Shown here: positions 33,190-41,895 of the stretch, piece by piece
How positions within the stretch are numbered: the stretch's first letter is position 1
Layout of the letters: every line of letters starts with the position of its first letter
Assembly (NCBI RefSeq): GCF_002752355.1
Contig: NZ_MRAV01000010.1
Coordinates: forward strand, 62,001-126,000
Direction of reading: 5' to 3'
Source: Leucobacter sp. OLIS6
GTDB lineage: Bacteria; Actinomycetota; Actinomycetes; Actinomycetales; Microbacteriaceae
Length of the DNA: 64,000 nucleotides
Program-made: the position numbers and the translations under genes
The notes under the pieces: generated by a model
Told to the model about the DNA's origin: nothing
The model's database searches: none
Seen by the model: the letters and a program-made list of their open reading frames with translations, nothing else

Positions 33190-34209
33190 ATGCCACTCGC
33201 CAATCCCCTCTCCCGCGCCGGATCCGTCGCCGCCATGGCCGTCGTCGCGCTCGCGCTCGCCGCCTGCTCGGCGGTGGTCACCGATGCGGATCGCGCGGCG
33301 CGGCAGAGCGGGAACGGATCGGCGCCGGTCACGGCGGCAGCGCCGAGCTTCGATCTCACGACGAAGAACCTCGCCGAGCGGCCGCACACGAAGCCCATCG
33401 CCGAGGCCGTGGACGCGCTCGAGCAGAGCGGGTTCCGTCCCGTGCAGGCCGGGAAGCTCACGGTGGCGTTGGGCGGTGCGGGCGCCCCGCCCACCTCGTT
33501 CTTCGCCGAGGACGACGCCCAGACGATCATCGGCAGCGATCCAGACCTCGCCTCGCTCATCGCCGAGGGCCTGGGGCTCGAGTACGCGCCCGAGAACGTG
33601 GCCTGGGCCGACTGGCCGCTCGGCATCGAGTCGGGCAAGTACGACCTGGCGCTCACCAACATCGGCGTCACCGAGGAACGGAAGGAGCTGTTCGACTTCG
33701 CGACCTACCGCGACGCCGTGATGGGCTTCGTCGTGGCCGACGGCAGCGCCGTCGAGCGGATCGCCGAGCCGAAGGACGTCTCGGGTCTGAAGGTCGTGGT
33801 GGGCAGCGGCACCAACCAGGAAAAGTTCCTGCTCGACTGGATCGCGCAGAACCGCGAGGCCGGACTGCCGCCCGGCGAGGCCGTGTACTTCGACGACTTC
33901 GCCGCCGGGCAGCTCGCGCTGAAATCCGGTCGCGTCGACGCGAGCATCCTGCCCTACTCGCTGGCCAAGTTCCAGGAGCAGACGGCGGGCGAGACCCGCG
34001 TGGTGGGCAAGTTCAACAGCGCCTACCCGGTCAGCGGCGAGGTCGGCACCGTGTCGGCGAAGGGCAGCGGGCTCGCGAAACCCGTGCAGATCGTGATCCA
34101 GCACCTCATCGACGACGGCACCTACGCGAAGGTGCTGCAGCGCTGGGGGCAGGGTGAAGAGGCCGTGCGCACCTCGCAGCTCAATCCGCCCGGATTGCCG
34201 AAGCCATGA
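33190..34209 (+). CDS. Amino acid-type ABC substrate-binding lipoprotein 2
   Basis: A 339-residue lipoprotein, paralogue of the preceding one. Lipobox ALAAC (Cys26). Shared landmarks are FDLTTKNLAERPHTKPI, VAWADWPLGIESGKYDL, VVGSGTNQEKFLLDW and the C-terminal LNPPGLPKP. Differences cluster in the strands that line the pocket (GAGAPPTSFFAEDDAQTIIG; SILPYSLAKFQEQ in place of AILGPNAAASFRA), so its ligand may differ. With one permease and one ATPase, the two proteins probably widen the range of imported solutes. Its stop overlaps the FAD-binding protein start (ATGA). Confidence 0.92.
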   Translation: MPLANPLSRAGSVAAMAVVALALAACSAVVTDADRAARQSGNGSAPVTAAAPSFDLTTKNLAERPHTKPIAEAVDALEQSGFRPVQAGKLTVALGGAGAPPTSFFAEDDAQTIIGSDPDLASLIAEGLGLEYAPENVAWADWPLGIESGKYDLALTNIGVTEERKELFDFATYRDAVMGFVVADGSAVERIAEPKDVSGLKVVVGSGTNQEKFLLDWIAQNREAGLPPGEAVYFDDFAAGQLALKSGRVDASILPYSLAKFQEQTAGETRVVGKFNSAYPVSGEVGTVSAKGSGLAKPVQIVIQHLIDDGTYAKVLQRWGQGEEAVRTSQLNPPGLPKP

Positions 34210-36425
34210 GCGGGGGACAGGGCACGGGAGCGACCGGCGCAGCCGCTCGGATCGATGAGGCCGGTTCTGCCGGTTCAACCGGGGAGCCCGGCGCAGCCGG
34301 TTCTGCCGGGGCAGCCGGCGAGTCGGTCGTGCGGATCGTCGGCATCGGAGCGGGCCCGGCCGCCGCGATGCTGCTCGAACGCATCGCCGCCAATCGCGCC
34401 GAGCTCGCCCCGGACGTCCGGCTCGAGCTGCGGCTCGTGGATCCGCACCCGCCGGGCGGCGGGCGCATCTGGCGCAGCGCGCAGTCGCCCCTGCTGAAGC
34501 TCAACTCGATGCTCGCCGACGTCGCGTTCTTCACCGACGCGTCGTGCCGGATCGAGGGGCCGGTCTCGCCGGGCCCCACGCTCGCCGAGTGGGTGCGCGA
34601 GGTGCGCGAGGGAACGATCCCGGCGCCCGCCTGGGCCGACGCCGAGCTGTTCCGCGAACTCGCCGAGATCGGCGAGCGCGACTTCCCGACGCGACGACTG
34701 AACAACGCCTACCTGAGCTGGGCCGTCGACGAGACGTTGCGACGGGCCGGTGCTGCCGGGGTCGCCGGTGGGGTCGATGCTGCCGGTGCCACCGGTGGTG
34801 TCGGTGCCGTCGGTGCCGCCGGACCTCCGGGCTCCGGCGGCCTCTCGGTCGAGTGGGTGCGCGATCGCGTCGTCGACGTCGAGCCGGGATGCGGCGAGAG
34901 CGGCGCCCCGCACCGGGTCCGGCTGGCCTCCGGCGCGGAGCTGACGGCCGACCTCGTCGTGCACGCGCTCGGCCACAGCGGCACGCTGCCGTCCGACGAG
35001 TCGATCCGGCTCGGCGCGTTCGCCGACCGGCACGGACTCGGCTACATCGCGCCCGCGTTCACCGCCGACGTCGACCTCGACGGGGTTCCCGCCGGAGCCG
35101 ACGTGATCGTGCGCGGCATGGGCCTCGCGGCGATTGACCTCGTCGTGCTCCTCACCGAGGGGCGCGGCGGCCGTTTCACCCGCGACGCCGACGGCGCACT
35201 CGGGTACCGGCCGAGCGGGCGCGAGCCGATCCTGCACCTGGGATCCCGACGCGGCGTCCCGTACCGGTCCAAGATCACGACCGCCCTCGCCGGCGACCCC
35301 GTGCGCCTGGAGTACCTGGGAGCGGAGTTCCACGCGGCGCTCGCCGAGCGGGCGGAGCGTCTCGACTTCGAGCGCGACGTGTGGCCGCTCGTCGTCGCCG
35401 AACTCACCACCGGCTACTACCGCGAACTGAGCACCGGGCACCCCGGGCGCGTGTCCCTCGACTGGGCCGAGTTCGCCCCCCGGCTCCGGGCGGCGCTCGA
35501 TACGCGGGATCCCGGAGTGCTCGCCGCGCTCGCCGCCGCGCACGTACCGGACCCCGAGGACCGTTTCGACCTCGCCGTGTTCGACCGGCCGCTCGCGCAG
35601 GCCCCCGATCCGGATGAGGACCCCGGCGCGGGTGGGTTCGCCGCGTCCGGCGGGTTCGCCGCGGGGTTCGGCGGGTTCGGAGCAGGCTCCGTGCAGGATC
35701 GGGTCCGGGCGCACATCGCGCAGGACCTGCGGCACCGCACCTCGCCCGAGCACAGCGCGACCCTCGCCCTCTTCCTGACCGCGCTGCACGTCTACCTGTC
35801 GCTCGCTGAGATCCCTGGGGAGCGTTGGAACGCGCGCAGCCGCGTCGAACTGCTGCCGGGCCGCTGGCACGGCTTCTTCAGTTACCTCGCGAGCGGGCCG
35901 CCCGGGCATCGTCTCGAGGAGCTGCTCGCGCTGGCGGACGCCGGGATCGTGCGGTTCCTCGGCGCCGACGTCGAGCTCGTGGCCGACGAGGAATCGGGGG
36001 TGTTCCGCGCTTCGGGATCCGCCGCGGTCGCCGGCGGCACGGCGCGCTCCGGTGTTTCGGCCGGTCTGCTGATCGACGCCTGGCTGCCCGAGGCGCGCGC
36101 GTCGCGCAGCGACGATCCGCTGCTGCGTCGGCTCGTGGAGCGCGGCGTGATGCGGGAGCTCGCCGTGGTCGAACGGGGCGAGCGGTTCACGACCGGCCGG
36201 ATCGAGGCGTCGCCCGAGGGGCGCCTGCCCGGAGCGCCGCGGCAGTACGCGGTGGGTCCCTTCGTTGCCGGCCTCACCGGCGGGGCGTTCACCCGCCCGG
36301 GCTTCGACTCGTTGCCGTTCCGGGTGCACGACCGCTGCGCCCGGGCCGTACTCGCGGACGCGGTGGTTGCTGTCGCCGCTCGCGAGCAGATTCCGGTGGA
36401 GGCCGAGGCGCCCACCGGGCGGTAG
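34206..36425 (+). CDS. FAD/NAD(P)-binding protein (NAD_binding_9 type), large
   Basis: A 739-residue flavoprotein. After a low-complexity Gly/Ala/Ser N-terminus (residues 1-40) the dinucleotide motif VRIVGIGAGPAAAMLLER begins the Rossmann domain; PLLKLNSMLADVAFFTD and VHALGHSGTLPSD are typical of the FAD/NAD(P)-binding family common in actinobacteria. A second Gly/Ala/Val insert lies near residues 180-215 and a third near 475-495. The C-terminal half has RSKITTALAGDPVRLEYLG, WHGFFSYLASGPP and YAVGPFVAGL. It is translationally coupled to the second binding protein and closes the operon. Role likely oxidative processing of the imported solute; unproven. Confidence 0.8.
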   Translation: MSGGQGTGATGAAARIDEAGSAGSTGEPGAAGSAGAAGESVVRIVGIGAGPAAAMLLERIAANRAELAPDVRLELRLVDPHPPGGGRIWRSAQSPLLKLNSMLADVAFFTDASCRIEGPVSPGPTLAEWVREVREGTIPAPAWADAELFRELAEIGERDFPTRRLNNAYLSWAVDETLRRAGAAGVAGGVDAAGATGGVGAVGAAGPPGSGGLSVEWVRDRVVDVEPGCGESGAPHRVRLASGAELTADLVVHALGHSGTLPSDESIRLGAFADRHGLGYIAPAFTADVDLDGVPAGADVIVRGMGLAAIDLVVLLTEGRGGRFTRDADGALGYRPSGREPILHLGSRRGVPYRSKITTALAGDPVRLEYLGAEFHAALAERAERLDFERDVWPLVVAELTTGYYRELSTGHPGRVSLDWAEFAPRLRAALDTRDPGVLAALAAAHVPDPEDRFDLAVFDRPLAQAPDPDEDPGAGGFAASGGFAAGFGGFGAGSVQDRVRAHIAQDLRHRTSPEHSATLALFLTALHVYLSLAEIPGERWNARSRVELLPGRWHGFFSYLASGPPGHRLEELLALADAGIVRFLGADVELVADEESGVFRASGSAAVAGGTARSGVSAGLLIDAWLPEARASRSDDPLLRRLVERGVMRELAVVERGERFTTGRIEASPEGRLPGAPRQYAVGPFVAGLTGGAFTRPGFDSLPFRVHDRCARAVLADAVVAVAAREQIPVEAEAPTGR

Positions 36426-36463
36426 CTCGCGAAGACGGGTCAGCAGGGGACTCGGGTTCGGAA

Positions 36464-36523
36464 GGAGATTCGGGTTCAGCAGGACGACGCCGAGTGGTTC
36501 CGTCCTGCTGAACCCGAATCTCC
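36464..36523. terminator. 23-bp perfect hairpin between convergent genes
   Basis: Arms 36464-36486 and 36501-36523 (GGAGATTCGGGTTCAGCAGG at the 5-prime end) are perfect complements with a 14-base loop. It serves both the operon ending at 36425 and the convergent DUF1684 gene. A GCGGAAGCGGAG tandem stretch follows (36529-36557). Confidence 0.7.
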
Positions 36524-36561
36524 TCCGGAAGCGGAAGCGGAGGCGGAAGCGGAGGCGGGAG

Positions 36562-37386
36562 TTAGAGCCGCACCCCGGGGCGCAGCTCGCCGGCTTCGAT
36601 CCGCACGGGCAGGCGGTTCTCGGGCGGCGGGAACGGGCAGGTCGCGCTCTCCGAGTACGCGCAGGGCGGGTTGGTCGAGCGGGTGAAATCGATCACGACG
36701 GTCTCCGCGTCAACCGGTTCGACGCCGACGAAGCGGGCCGCGGGAAAGGTGAGGTCGGTGCCGGTCTCGTCGGCGTAGATCGCGCGCAGGTCGCCGCGTT
36801 CCGCAGAGCCGAACAGGGTCAGAGCGAACGGTCGGCCGTCGATCTCGAACTCCGCGGTGCCGGGCGAATCGTAGTGCTGCAGGGCGTCCGGTCCCGCGGC
36901 CGATGCGACCGCGACCGCGTCGCGCACGGCCGGCACGAAGCGGGCGGTGACGCGCCACCGTTCGTCGGGCGGGAACACTCCGGTTCCGGCGTAGTCGCGT
37001 CGGTCGGGCGACTCGGGGTCACGCGGGCGCACCACGATCCGTCCGCTGCGCGCCGCGATGTCGAGCAGGATCTCGCCCCACGTCAGCGAGGCCCCCGCGA
37101 TCCCCGTCAGCGGGCCGAGCTCGACCGTGCCCGTCACGAGCTCGCCGTCGCGGGTGACGCTGTCGGCGGCATCGAGCACGACGGTGACGAGGCCGTCGCG
37201 GTCGGCGGTCCAGCTGCCAGGAAGGCCGGGCAGCACGGCCGGCGTCTCGCCGAGCCAGTGCATCGCGGTCGGGCTCAGCGGCCCGTACGGAGCGGTGCGC
37301 GCCGCCTCCACGCCGGCGTGCCAGGCCGCGTGGGCGTCGGAGAAAGCGGTGGAAGCCGCGGGTACTGGAGATGCTGCTGCGGTCAC
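36562..37386 (-). CDS. DUF1684 family protein
   Basis: A 274-residue soluble protein of the DUF1684 family. The family signature NPPCAYSESATCPFPPPENRL with two cysteines lies near the C-terminus, preceded by HYDSPGTAEFEIDGRPFALTLF and IDFTRSTN. The fold is a beta barrel-like domain; no activity is established, although the conserved Cys-Tyr and charged residues suggest an enzyme. The GTG start has GGGAGG five bases upstream. It is monocistronic and convergent with the flavoprotein gene. Confidence 0.85.
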   Translation of the reverse strand: MTAAASPVPAASTAFSDAHAAWHAGVEAARTAPYGPLSPTAMHWLGETPAVLPGLPGSWTADRDGLVTVVLDAADSVTRDGELVTGTVELGPLTGIAGASLTWGEILLDIAARSGRIVVRPRDPESPDRRDYAGTGVFPPDERWRVTARFVPAVRDAVAVASAAGPDALQHYDSPGTAEFEIDGRPFALTLFGSAERGDLRAIYADETGTDLTFPAARFVGVEPVDAETVVIDFTRSTNPPCAYSESATCPFPPPENRLPVRIEAGELRPGVRL

Positions 37387-37481
37387 GGAAACCTCCCGGG
37401 GTGCGTTCTCGACTCAGCCAATCACGAGGGGGCGGGCCCGCGGCGAAGGTGACCCGCGGTTACGCGGCCCCGCACCGAACT

Positions 37482-37520
37482 TCGAGCGGCCGGATCGAGC
37501 GGCCGGGTCGAACGGCCGGG
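37482..37520. repeat. Three 13-bp tandem repeats
   Basis: TCGAGCGGCCGGA, TCGAGCGGCCGGG and TCGAACGGCCGGG in tandem, between the DUF1684 gene and the stop of the response regulator gene. No function visible. Confidence 0.5.
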
Positions 37521-37537
37521 TCGAGCGCCGTCCAAGG

Positions 37538-38359
37538 TCAGCGTCCGCCGTGGGTGTGCGCCCAGACGACGGCCTGGATCCGATCCCGCGCCCCGAGCTT
37601 CTGCAGGATCTTCGAGACGTGCGTCTTGATCGTCGCTTCCCCGAGGAACAGCTCGCATGCGATCTCGGCGTTCGATCGGCCGAGGGCGATGAGGGCGAGC
37701 ACCTCGCGCTCCCGCTCGGTGAGCCCGACGCTGTCGAGCGCGGCCGGGTCGATGGTGTGATCGTCGGGCGCGGACCCGGCAGGAGCCCCGCCGGCGCCGG
37801 GGTCGGCACCGGCACGGGCATTCGCTGCCGAGCGCGGGAGCGTGATCGGCAGGGTGCGGTCGGTGCCGCCCGAGCCTCCCGGCTCGCCCGAGCCGTCCGC
37901 GCCCCCGGGTTCGCCCGAACCTCCGGCGCCTTCTGCGGCGCGGCTCATGACGGCTCGGGTGACATCGGGGCCGAGCAGGGCGTGCCCGGCCGCGAGGGTG
38001 CGCACGGCGTCGACGAACTGTTCGGCGCGCGCGGTCTTGAGCAGGAACCCGCTGACGCCCGCGGCGAGGGCGTCGAACAGGTATTCCTCGTGCCCGAAGG
38101 TCGTGAGCACCAGGACCGCGGGCGGCTCGGATCCTGTCGGGGGTTCGCTGAGGATCCGCCGGGTCGCGGCGATGCCGTCGAGGTTCGGCATCTCGACGTC
38201 CATGCAGATCACGTCGGGGCGCAGCTCGGCGGCCAGCGCAACGGCCTCGAGGCCGTCGGCGGCTTCGCCCACCACCTCGATGTCGGGTTCGACGGAGAGG
38301 ATGATGCGGAATCCCGACCTCACCAGGGCCTGATCGTCGACGAGCAGCACCCGGATCAT
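37538..38359 (-). CDS. Response regulator, NarL/FixJ family, with a long flexible linker
   Basis: A 273-residue response regulator. Receiver with D8/D9 and phosphorylated D54 in ICMDVEMPNLDG; LuxR-type HTH at the C-terminus (VGLTEREREVLALIALGRSN, then TIKTHVSKILQKLGARDR). Between them is an unusual Gly/Ser/Glu/Pro-rich linker of about 65 residues (GGSGEPGGADGSGEPGGSGG), where relatives have about 25. The start overlaps the kinase stop (ATGA). The pair is divergent from a NatAB-like exporter and probably controls it. Confidence 0.9.
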   Translation of the reverse strand: MIRVLLVDDQALVRSGFRIILSVEPDIEVVGEAADGLEAVALAAELRPDVICMDVEMPNLDGIAATRRILSEPPTGSEPPAVLVLTTFGHEEYLFDALAAGVSGFLLKTARAEQFVDAVRTLAAGHALLGPDVTRAVMSRAAEGAGGSGEPGGADGSGEPGGSGGTDRTLPITLPRSAANARAGADPGAGGAPAGSAPDDHTIDPAALDSVGLTEREREVLALIALGRSNAEIACELFLGEATIKTHVSKILQKLGARDRIQAVVWAHTHGGR

Positions 38360-39675
38360 GCGTCGACCTCCTCGGCGACGCCGAGGGGCACGCGGGCGCG
38401 CACCAGGAATCCGCCCTGCTCGCGCCGCCCCGATTGCAGCGTGCCGCCCACAGCGCCGATCCGTTCGCGCATGCCCCGGAGGCCGAGTTGGGAACCGCTG
38501 GGGCGGGATCCGGGGAGGGTCTGCCGGATCCCGTCGTCGGTTACTTCGACCTCGACGGCGTCGGCGGTGAACCGCAGCCGGACCGTGCAGCTCGCCCCCG
38601 ATCCCGCGTGCTTGCGCACGTTGGTCAGTGCCTCCTGCAGGACCCGGTAGAGCGCGATGTCGACGAGCATCGGCAGCGGCCTCGGTTCGCCGATCACGAT
38701 CAGTTCGGTCGGTGTGCCCGCCCTTCGCGATTCCTCGACGAGTTCGGCGAACTGCGCGACGCCGACGGTCGACGCCGCATCGTCCGCGTCGGGCGAGCGC
38801 AGGGTGCGGACCAGGCCGCGCAGCTCGGTGACGGCGGTGTGCGCGCTCTCCTCGACGACTGCGAGCGCCTCCGAGGCGAGCACCGGGTCCCGATCCAGGC
38901 TGCGCCGTGCCGCCGCGGCCTGGATCCCCATGACCGAGACGTGGTGCGCGACGACGTCGTGCAGTTCGCGGGCCACGCCGAGTCGGTCGAGCGCCACGGC
39001 CTGTGCCGCGCTCGTGCGGCGCTCCAGCTCGAGCTCCCGGCCCTGCGCGTCGAGCTGCGACGCGGTGCGGGCCGCGCGCCAGGCGTGCTGGCCGAAGTAG
39101 GCGGCGCCGGCGAAGTAGAGCAGGTTGGTGAGGATCTGCACGGCGACGAACGCGGCGAGCTGCGAGAAGACGCCGATGCGCGAGTATGCGGGGAATGCTT
39201 CGGGGTCGCCGGTGGTGACGATGAGGGAGATGATGAGCCACGCGAGCATCGCGATCGAGACGCCCAGCCTGAGCCAGAAGGCCACGACGCGATTGCGACC
39301 CCACGCGCCGACCGTGTAATAGGCGCAGAAGAGCCCGATGTTGACGAAGAGGATCTCGGGCACGCCGAACTGGCCGCAGACGAAGAAGCCGACGGCGACG
39401 AGCAGCAGCACCGCCTCGGGGAAGCGGCGCCGCACGGCGAGCGGCAGGGTGCAGAGCCCGAGGCCGAGCACCCAGACCCACGGGTCGGCGACGTCCTTGT
39501 AGATGCCGATGCGCTCGTAGAGCAGCGCGCTCAGCACCGCACCGATCGCGATCAACGCCGCGAACGCGGCATCCGCGCGCAGCCCGGCGCGGCTCGGAGC
39601 GGGGCGGACCCAGCTCGAGTCGGTGCGGGGCAACGAGATCGGCATGGGTCCCACGGTATCGGGAGGCACCGACAT
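38356..39675 (-). CDS. Sensor histidine kinase, NarL/DesK-type (HisKA_3)
   Basis: A 439-residue sensor kinase. Six or so hydrophobic helices (residues 32-195) with very short loops, coiled coil 200-230, phosphorylated histidine H239 in VARELHDVVAHHVSVMG, N-box ALTNVRKHAGSGA, G-boxes EVTDDGI and GLRGMRERIGAVGG. I prefer ATG 39675, with AGGTGG about eight bases upstream; ATG 39645 would remove ten residues. The intramembrane sensor layout suits detection of membrane stress or signalling by the exporter encoded divergently. Confidence 0.88.
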   Translation of the reverse strand: MSVPPDTVGPMPISLPRTDSSWVRPAPSRAGLRADAAFAALIAIGAVLSALLYERIGIYKDVADPWVWVLGLGLCTLPLAVRRRFPEAVLLLVAVGFFVCGQFGVPEILFVNIGLFCAYYTVGAWGRNRVVAFWLRLGVSIAMLAWLIISLIVTTGDPEAFPAYSRIGVFSQLAAFVAVQILTNLLYFAGAAYFGQHAWRAARTASQLDAQGRELELERRTSAAQAVALDRLGVARELHDVVAHHVSVMGIQAAAARRSLDRDPVLASEALAVVEESAHTAVTELRGLVRTLRSPDADDAASTVGVAQFAELVEESRRAGTPTELIVIGEPRPLPMLVDIALYRVLQEALTNVRKHAGSGASCTVRLRFTADAVEVEVTDDGIRQTLPGSRPSGSQLGLRGMRERIGAVGGTLQSGRREQGGFLVRARVPLGVAEEVDA

Positions 39676-39741
39676 CGAGGATCCACCTGGCGGCGGATCC
39701 GGATCAGCCCGGCGGGGGAGGCGCTGGCCCGCGCGGATCCC

Positions 39742-39747
39742 TAGCGT
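39742..39747 (+). promoter_or_regulatory. Probable -10 box of the NatAB-like operon
   Basis: TAGCGT in the 93-base divergent region, followed by GGAAGGGAG as a ribosome site before ATG 39769. Confidence 0.35.
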
Positions 39748-39768
39748 GGGAGTCGGAAGGGAGAACCC

Positions 39769-40659
39769 ATGATCAGCCTCCACTCGATCTCGCGCAGCTT
39801 CGGCGACCGCCGGGTGCTGCGGGACGTCTCGTTCGACGTCGCGGCGGGCCGGATGACCGGCTTCGTCGGCGGCAACGGCGCCGGCAAGACCACGACCATG
39901 CGCATCATCCTGGGCGTGCTCGCCGCGGACTCGGGGCGCGTCGAGTTCGACGGCGCCGAGATCACGCAGCAGGATCGCGCCCGCTTCGGCTACATGCCCG
40001 AGGAGCGCGGCCTGTACCCCAAGATGAAGGTGCTCGAGCAGCTCGTCTACCTGGCGCGCCTGCACGGCATGGGCTCGGCCGAGGCGAAGCGATCGGCCGA
40101 GGGCCTCATCGAGCGGCTCGGCCTCGAGGAGCGCGCGAACGACACGCTCGAGAGCCTCTCGCTCGGCAACCAGCAGCGCGCCCAGATCGCCGCGGCCCTC
40201 GTGCACGATCCCGTCGCCCTCGTGCTCGACGAGCCGTTCTCGGGCCTCGATCCCATCGCGGTCGAGGTCGTGCTCGGCGTGCTCCGGGACTTCGCGGCCC
40301 AGGGCGCACCCGTGCTGTTCTCCTCGCACCAGCTCGACATCGTCGAGCGGCTCTGCGACGACGTCGTGGTGATCGCCGACGGCTCGATCCGCGCTGCCGG
40401 GTCCCGCGAGGCGCTCCGTGCCGAGCACTCGGGTTCGACGTTCGAGCTGGAGCTCGCGGGCGATACCGCGGACGCCGGCTGGGTGCGCGAGCAGTCCGGG
40501 GTCGAGGTCACCCACCTCGATGGTCGCTTCGCTCGCTTCGACGCGCCCGAAGACGCCGCTCAGGCGGTGCTGGCCACCGCCGTCTCGCGCGGATCCGTGG
40601 CCCGGTTCGCACCCGTCACCCCATCCCTCGCCCAGATCTTCCGGGAGGTCATCCGATGA
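39769..40659 (+). CDS. ABC exporter ATPase, NatA-like
   Basis: A 296-residue ATPase. Walker A GGNGAGKTT (34-42), signature reading LSLGNQQRAQIAAAL, Walker B ALVLDEPFSGLDP and H-loop SSHQLDIVE. The LSLGN signature is usual in the NatA/YhaQ subfamily that pairs with seven-helix permeases. It starts with GGAAGGGAG seven bases upstream and ends inside the start of the permease. Control by the divergent two-component pair is likely. Substrates of this family include sodium ions and peptides; none can be chosen here. Confidence 0.88.
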   Translation: MISLHSISRSFGDRRVLRDVSFDVAAGRMTGFVGGNGAGKTTTMRIILGVLAADSGRVEFDGAEITQQDRARFGYMPEERGLYPKMKVLEQLVYLARLHGMGSAEAKRSAEGLIERLGLEERANDTLESLSLGNQQRAQIAAALVHDPVALVLDEPFSGLDPIAVEVVLGVLRDFAAQGAPVLFSSHQLDIVERLCDDVVVIADGSIRAAGSREALRAEHSGSTFELELAGDTADAGWVREQSGVEVTHLDGRFARFDAPEDAAQAVLATAVSRGSVARFAPVTPSLAQIFREVIR

Positions 40660-41777
40660 CTGCCAACGCTCCCCTCGCCGGCCCGGCCACCGCCGCGACG
40701 CCCGCGCGCGCGGCCGGCCTCGCCTGGCTCGTCGCCGAGCGCGAGATCACCACGCGGGTGCGCAGCAAGGCGTTCCTCGTCTCGACGGGGATCCTGCTCC
40801 TCCTCGTGCTCGCCTCGGTGCTGCTCGGCGGCTTCGCCTCGAAGCTCGGCGGCGATACCAAGGTCGCCGTGGTCGGCACCGCCGGTGCCGTGCTCGAACA
40901 GGCGCCCGGCTTCGACCTGCAGGAGGTCGCGGATCAGTCCGCCGCCGAGAAGCTCGTGCGCTCCGGCGACGTCGAGGCGGCGGTCGTCCCCGGCGGCTCC
41001 GGTGCGGGCGGCGTGACCGTGCTCGCGAAGGACTCGGCGCCCGCGTCCGTCGTGCAGCTGCTCTCGGTGCAGCCCGAGGTGAAGCTGCTCGATCCCCTCG
41101 ACAAGAACCCGATGCTCGCATACTTCATCGCGATCGGCTTCGGCATCGTCTTCATGATGAGCGCCGTGACCTTCGGCACGACCATCGCGCAGAGCGTGGT
41201 CGAGGAGAAGCAGACTCGGATCGTCGAGATCCTGCTGGCCACCGTGCCCGCCCGCGTGCTGCTCGCGGGCAAGATCATCGGCAACAGCATCCTGGCACTC
41301 GCCCAGGTCGTCGCGATCATCGCGCTCGCCTCCCTCGGCATGCTCGCCACCGGTCAGGACCTGCTGTTCGGGGATCTCGGCACGGCGCTCATCTGGTTCG
41401 GTGTGCTCTTCGCCTTCGGCTTCGTCCTGCTCGCCACGCTCTACGCGGCGACCGCGGCGCTCGTCTCCCGGCAGGAGGACATCGGTTCGGTCACCAGCCC
41501 GGTCATGATGCTCGTGATGATCCCCTACGTGCTCGTGATCGTGTTCTACACGAACCCCGAGGTGCTCGCGGTCATGAGCTACGTGCCGTTCTCGGCGCCC
41601 GTCGGCATGCCGATGCGTCTCTACCTCGGACTCGCGGAATGGTGGGAGCCGCTCGTGGCGATCGTGATCCTCATCGCGTCGATCGCGCTCGTGATCGGCG
41701 TCGGCGCACGCATCTACGAGAACTCGATCCTGCGCACCGGCAGCCGGGTGAAGCTCTCCGAGGCGCTCAAGGGCTGA
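40656..41777 (+). CDS. ABC exporter permease, NatB-like (ABC-2)
   Basis: A 373-residue permease. A 35-residue cytoplasmic N-terminus with EREITTRVRSKAFLVSTGIL, first helix, then an extracellular domain of about 120 residues (KVAVVGTAGAVLEQAPGFD to VKLLDPLDKNPML), and five more helices starting AYFIAIGFGIVFMMSAVTFG. VVEEKQTRIVEILLATVPAR is the conserved ABC-2 loop that contacts the ATPase. It overlaps the ATPase gene by four bases and is followed by a strong terminator. Confidence 0.9.
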   Translation: MTANAPLAGPATAATPARAAGLAWLVAEREITTRVRSKAFLVSTGILLLLVLASVLLGGFASKLGGDTKVAVVGTAGAVLEQAPGFDLQEVADQSAAEKLVRSGDVEAAVVPGGSGAGGVTVLAKDSAPASVVQLLSVQPEVKLLDPLDKNPMLAYFIAIGFGIVFMMSAVTFGTTIAQSVVEEKQTRIVEILLATVPARVLLAGKIIGNSILALAQVVAIIALASLGMLATGQDLLFGDLGTALIWFGVLFAFGFVLLATLYAATAALVSRQEDIGSVTSPVMMLVMIPYVLVIVFYTNPEVLAVMSYVPFSAPVGMPMRLYLGLAEWWEPLVAIVILIASIALVIGVGARIYENSILRTGSRVKLSEALKG

Positions 41778-41793
41778 ACGCTCGTCGTGCGCA

Positions 41794-41827
41794 GCGGGGC
41801 CGCGGACCATCGGGTCCGCGGCCCCGC
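41794..41827. terminator. Bidirectional terminator between natB-like gene and xthA
   Basis: A 15-bp perfect stem (GCGGGGCCGCGGACC, arms 41794-41808 and 41813-41827) with an ATCG loop. Confidence 0.75.
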
Positions 41828-41895
41828 CGCGTTCTCCGCGGGTGCGGCACGCGCGCTGCGATCCCGTCGGATCGGCGGTCGGAGATCCGACCGGA

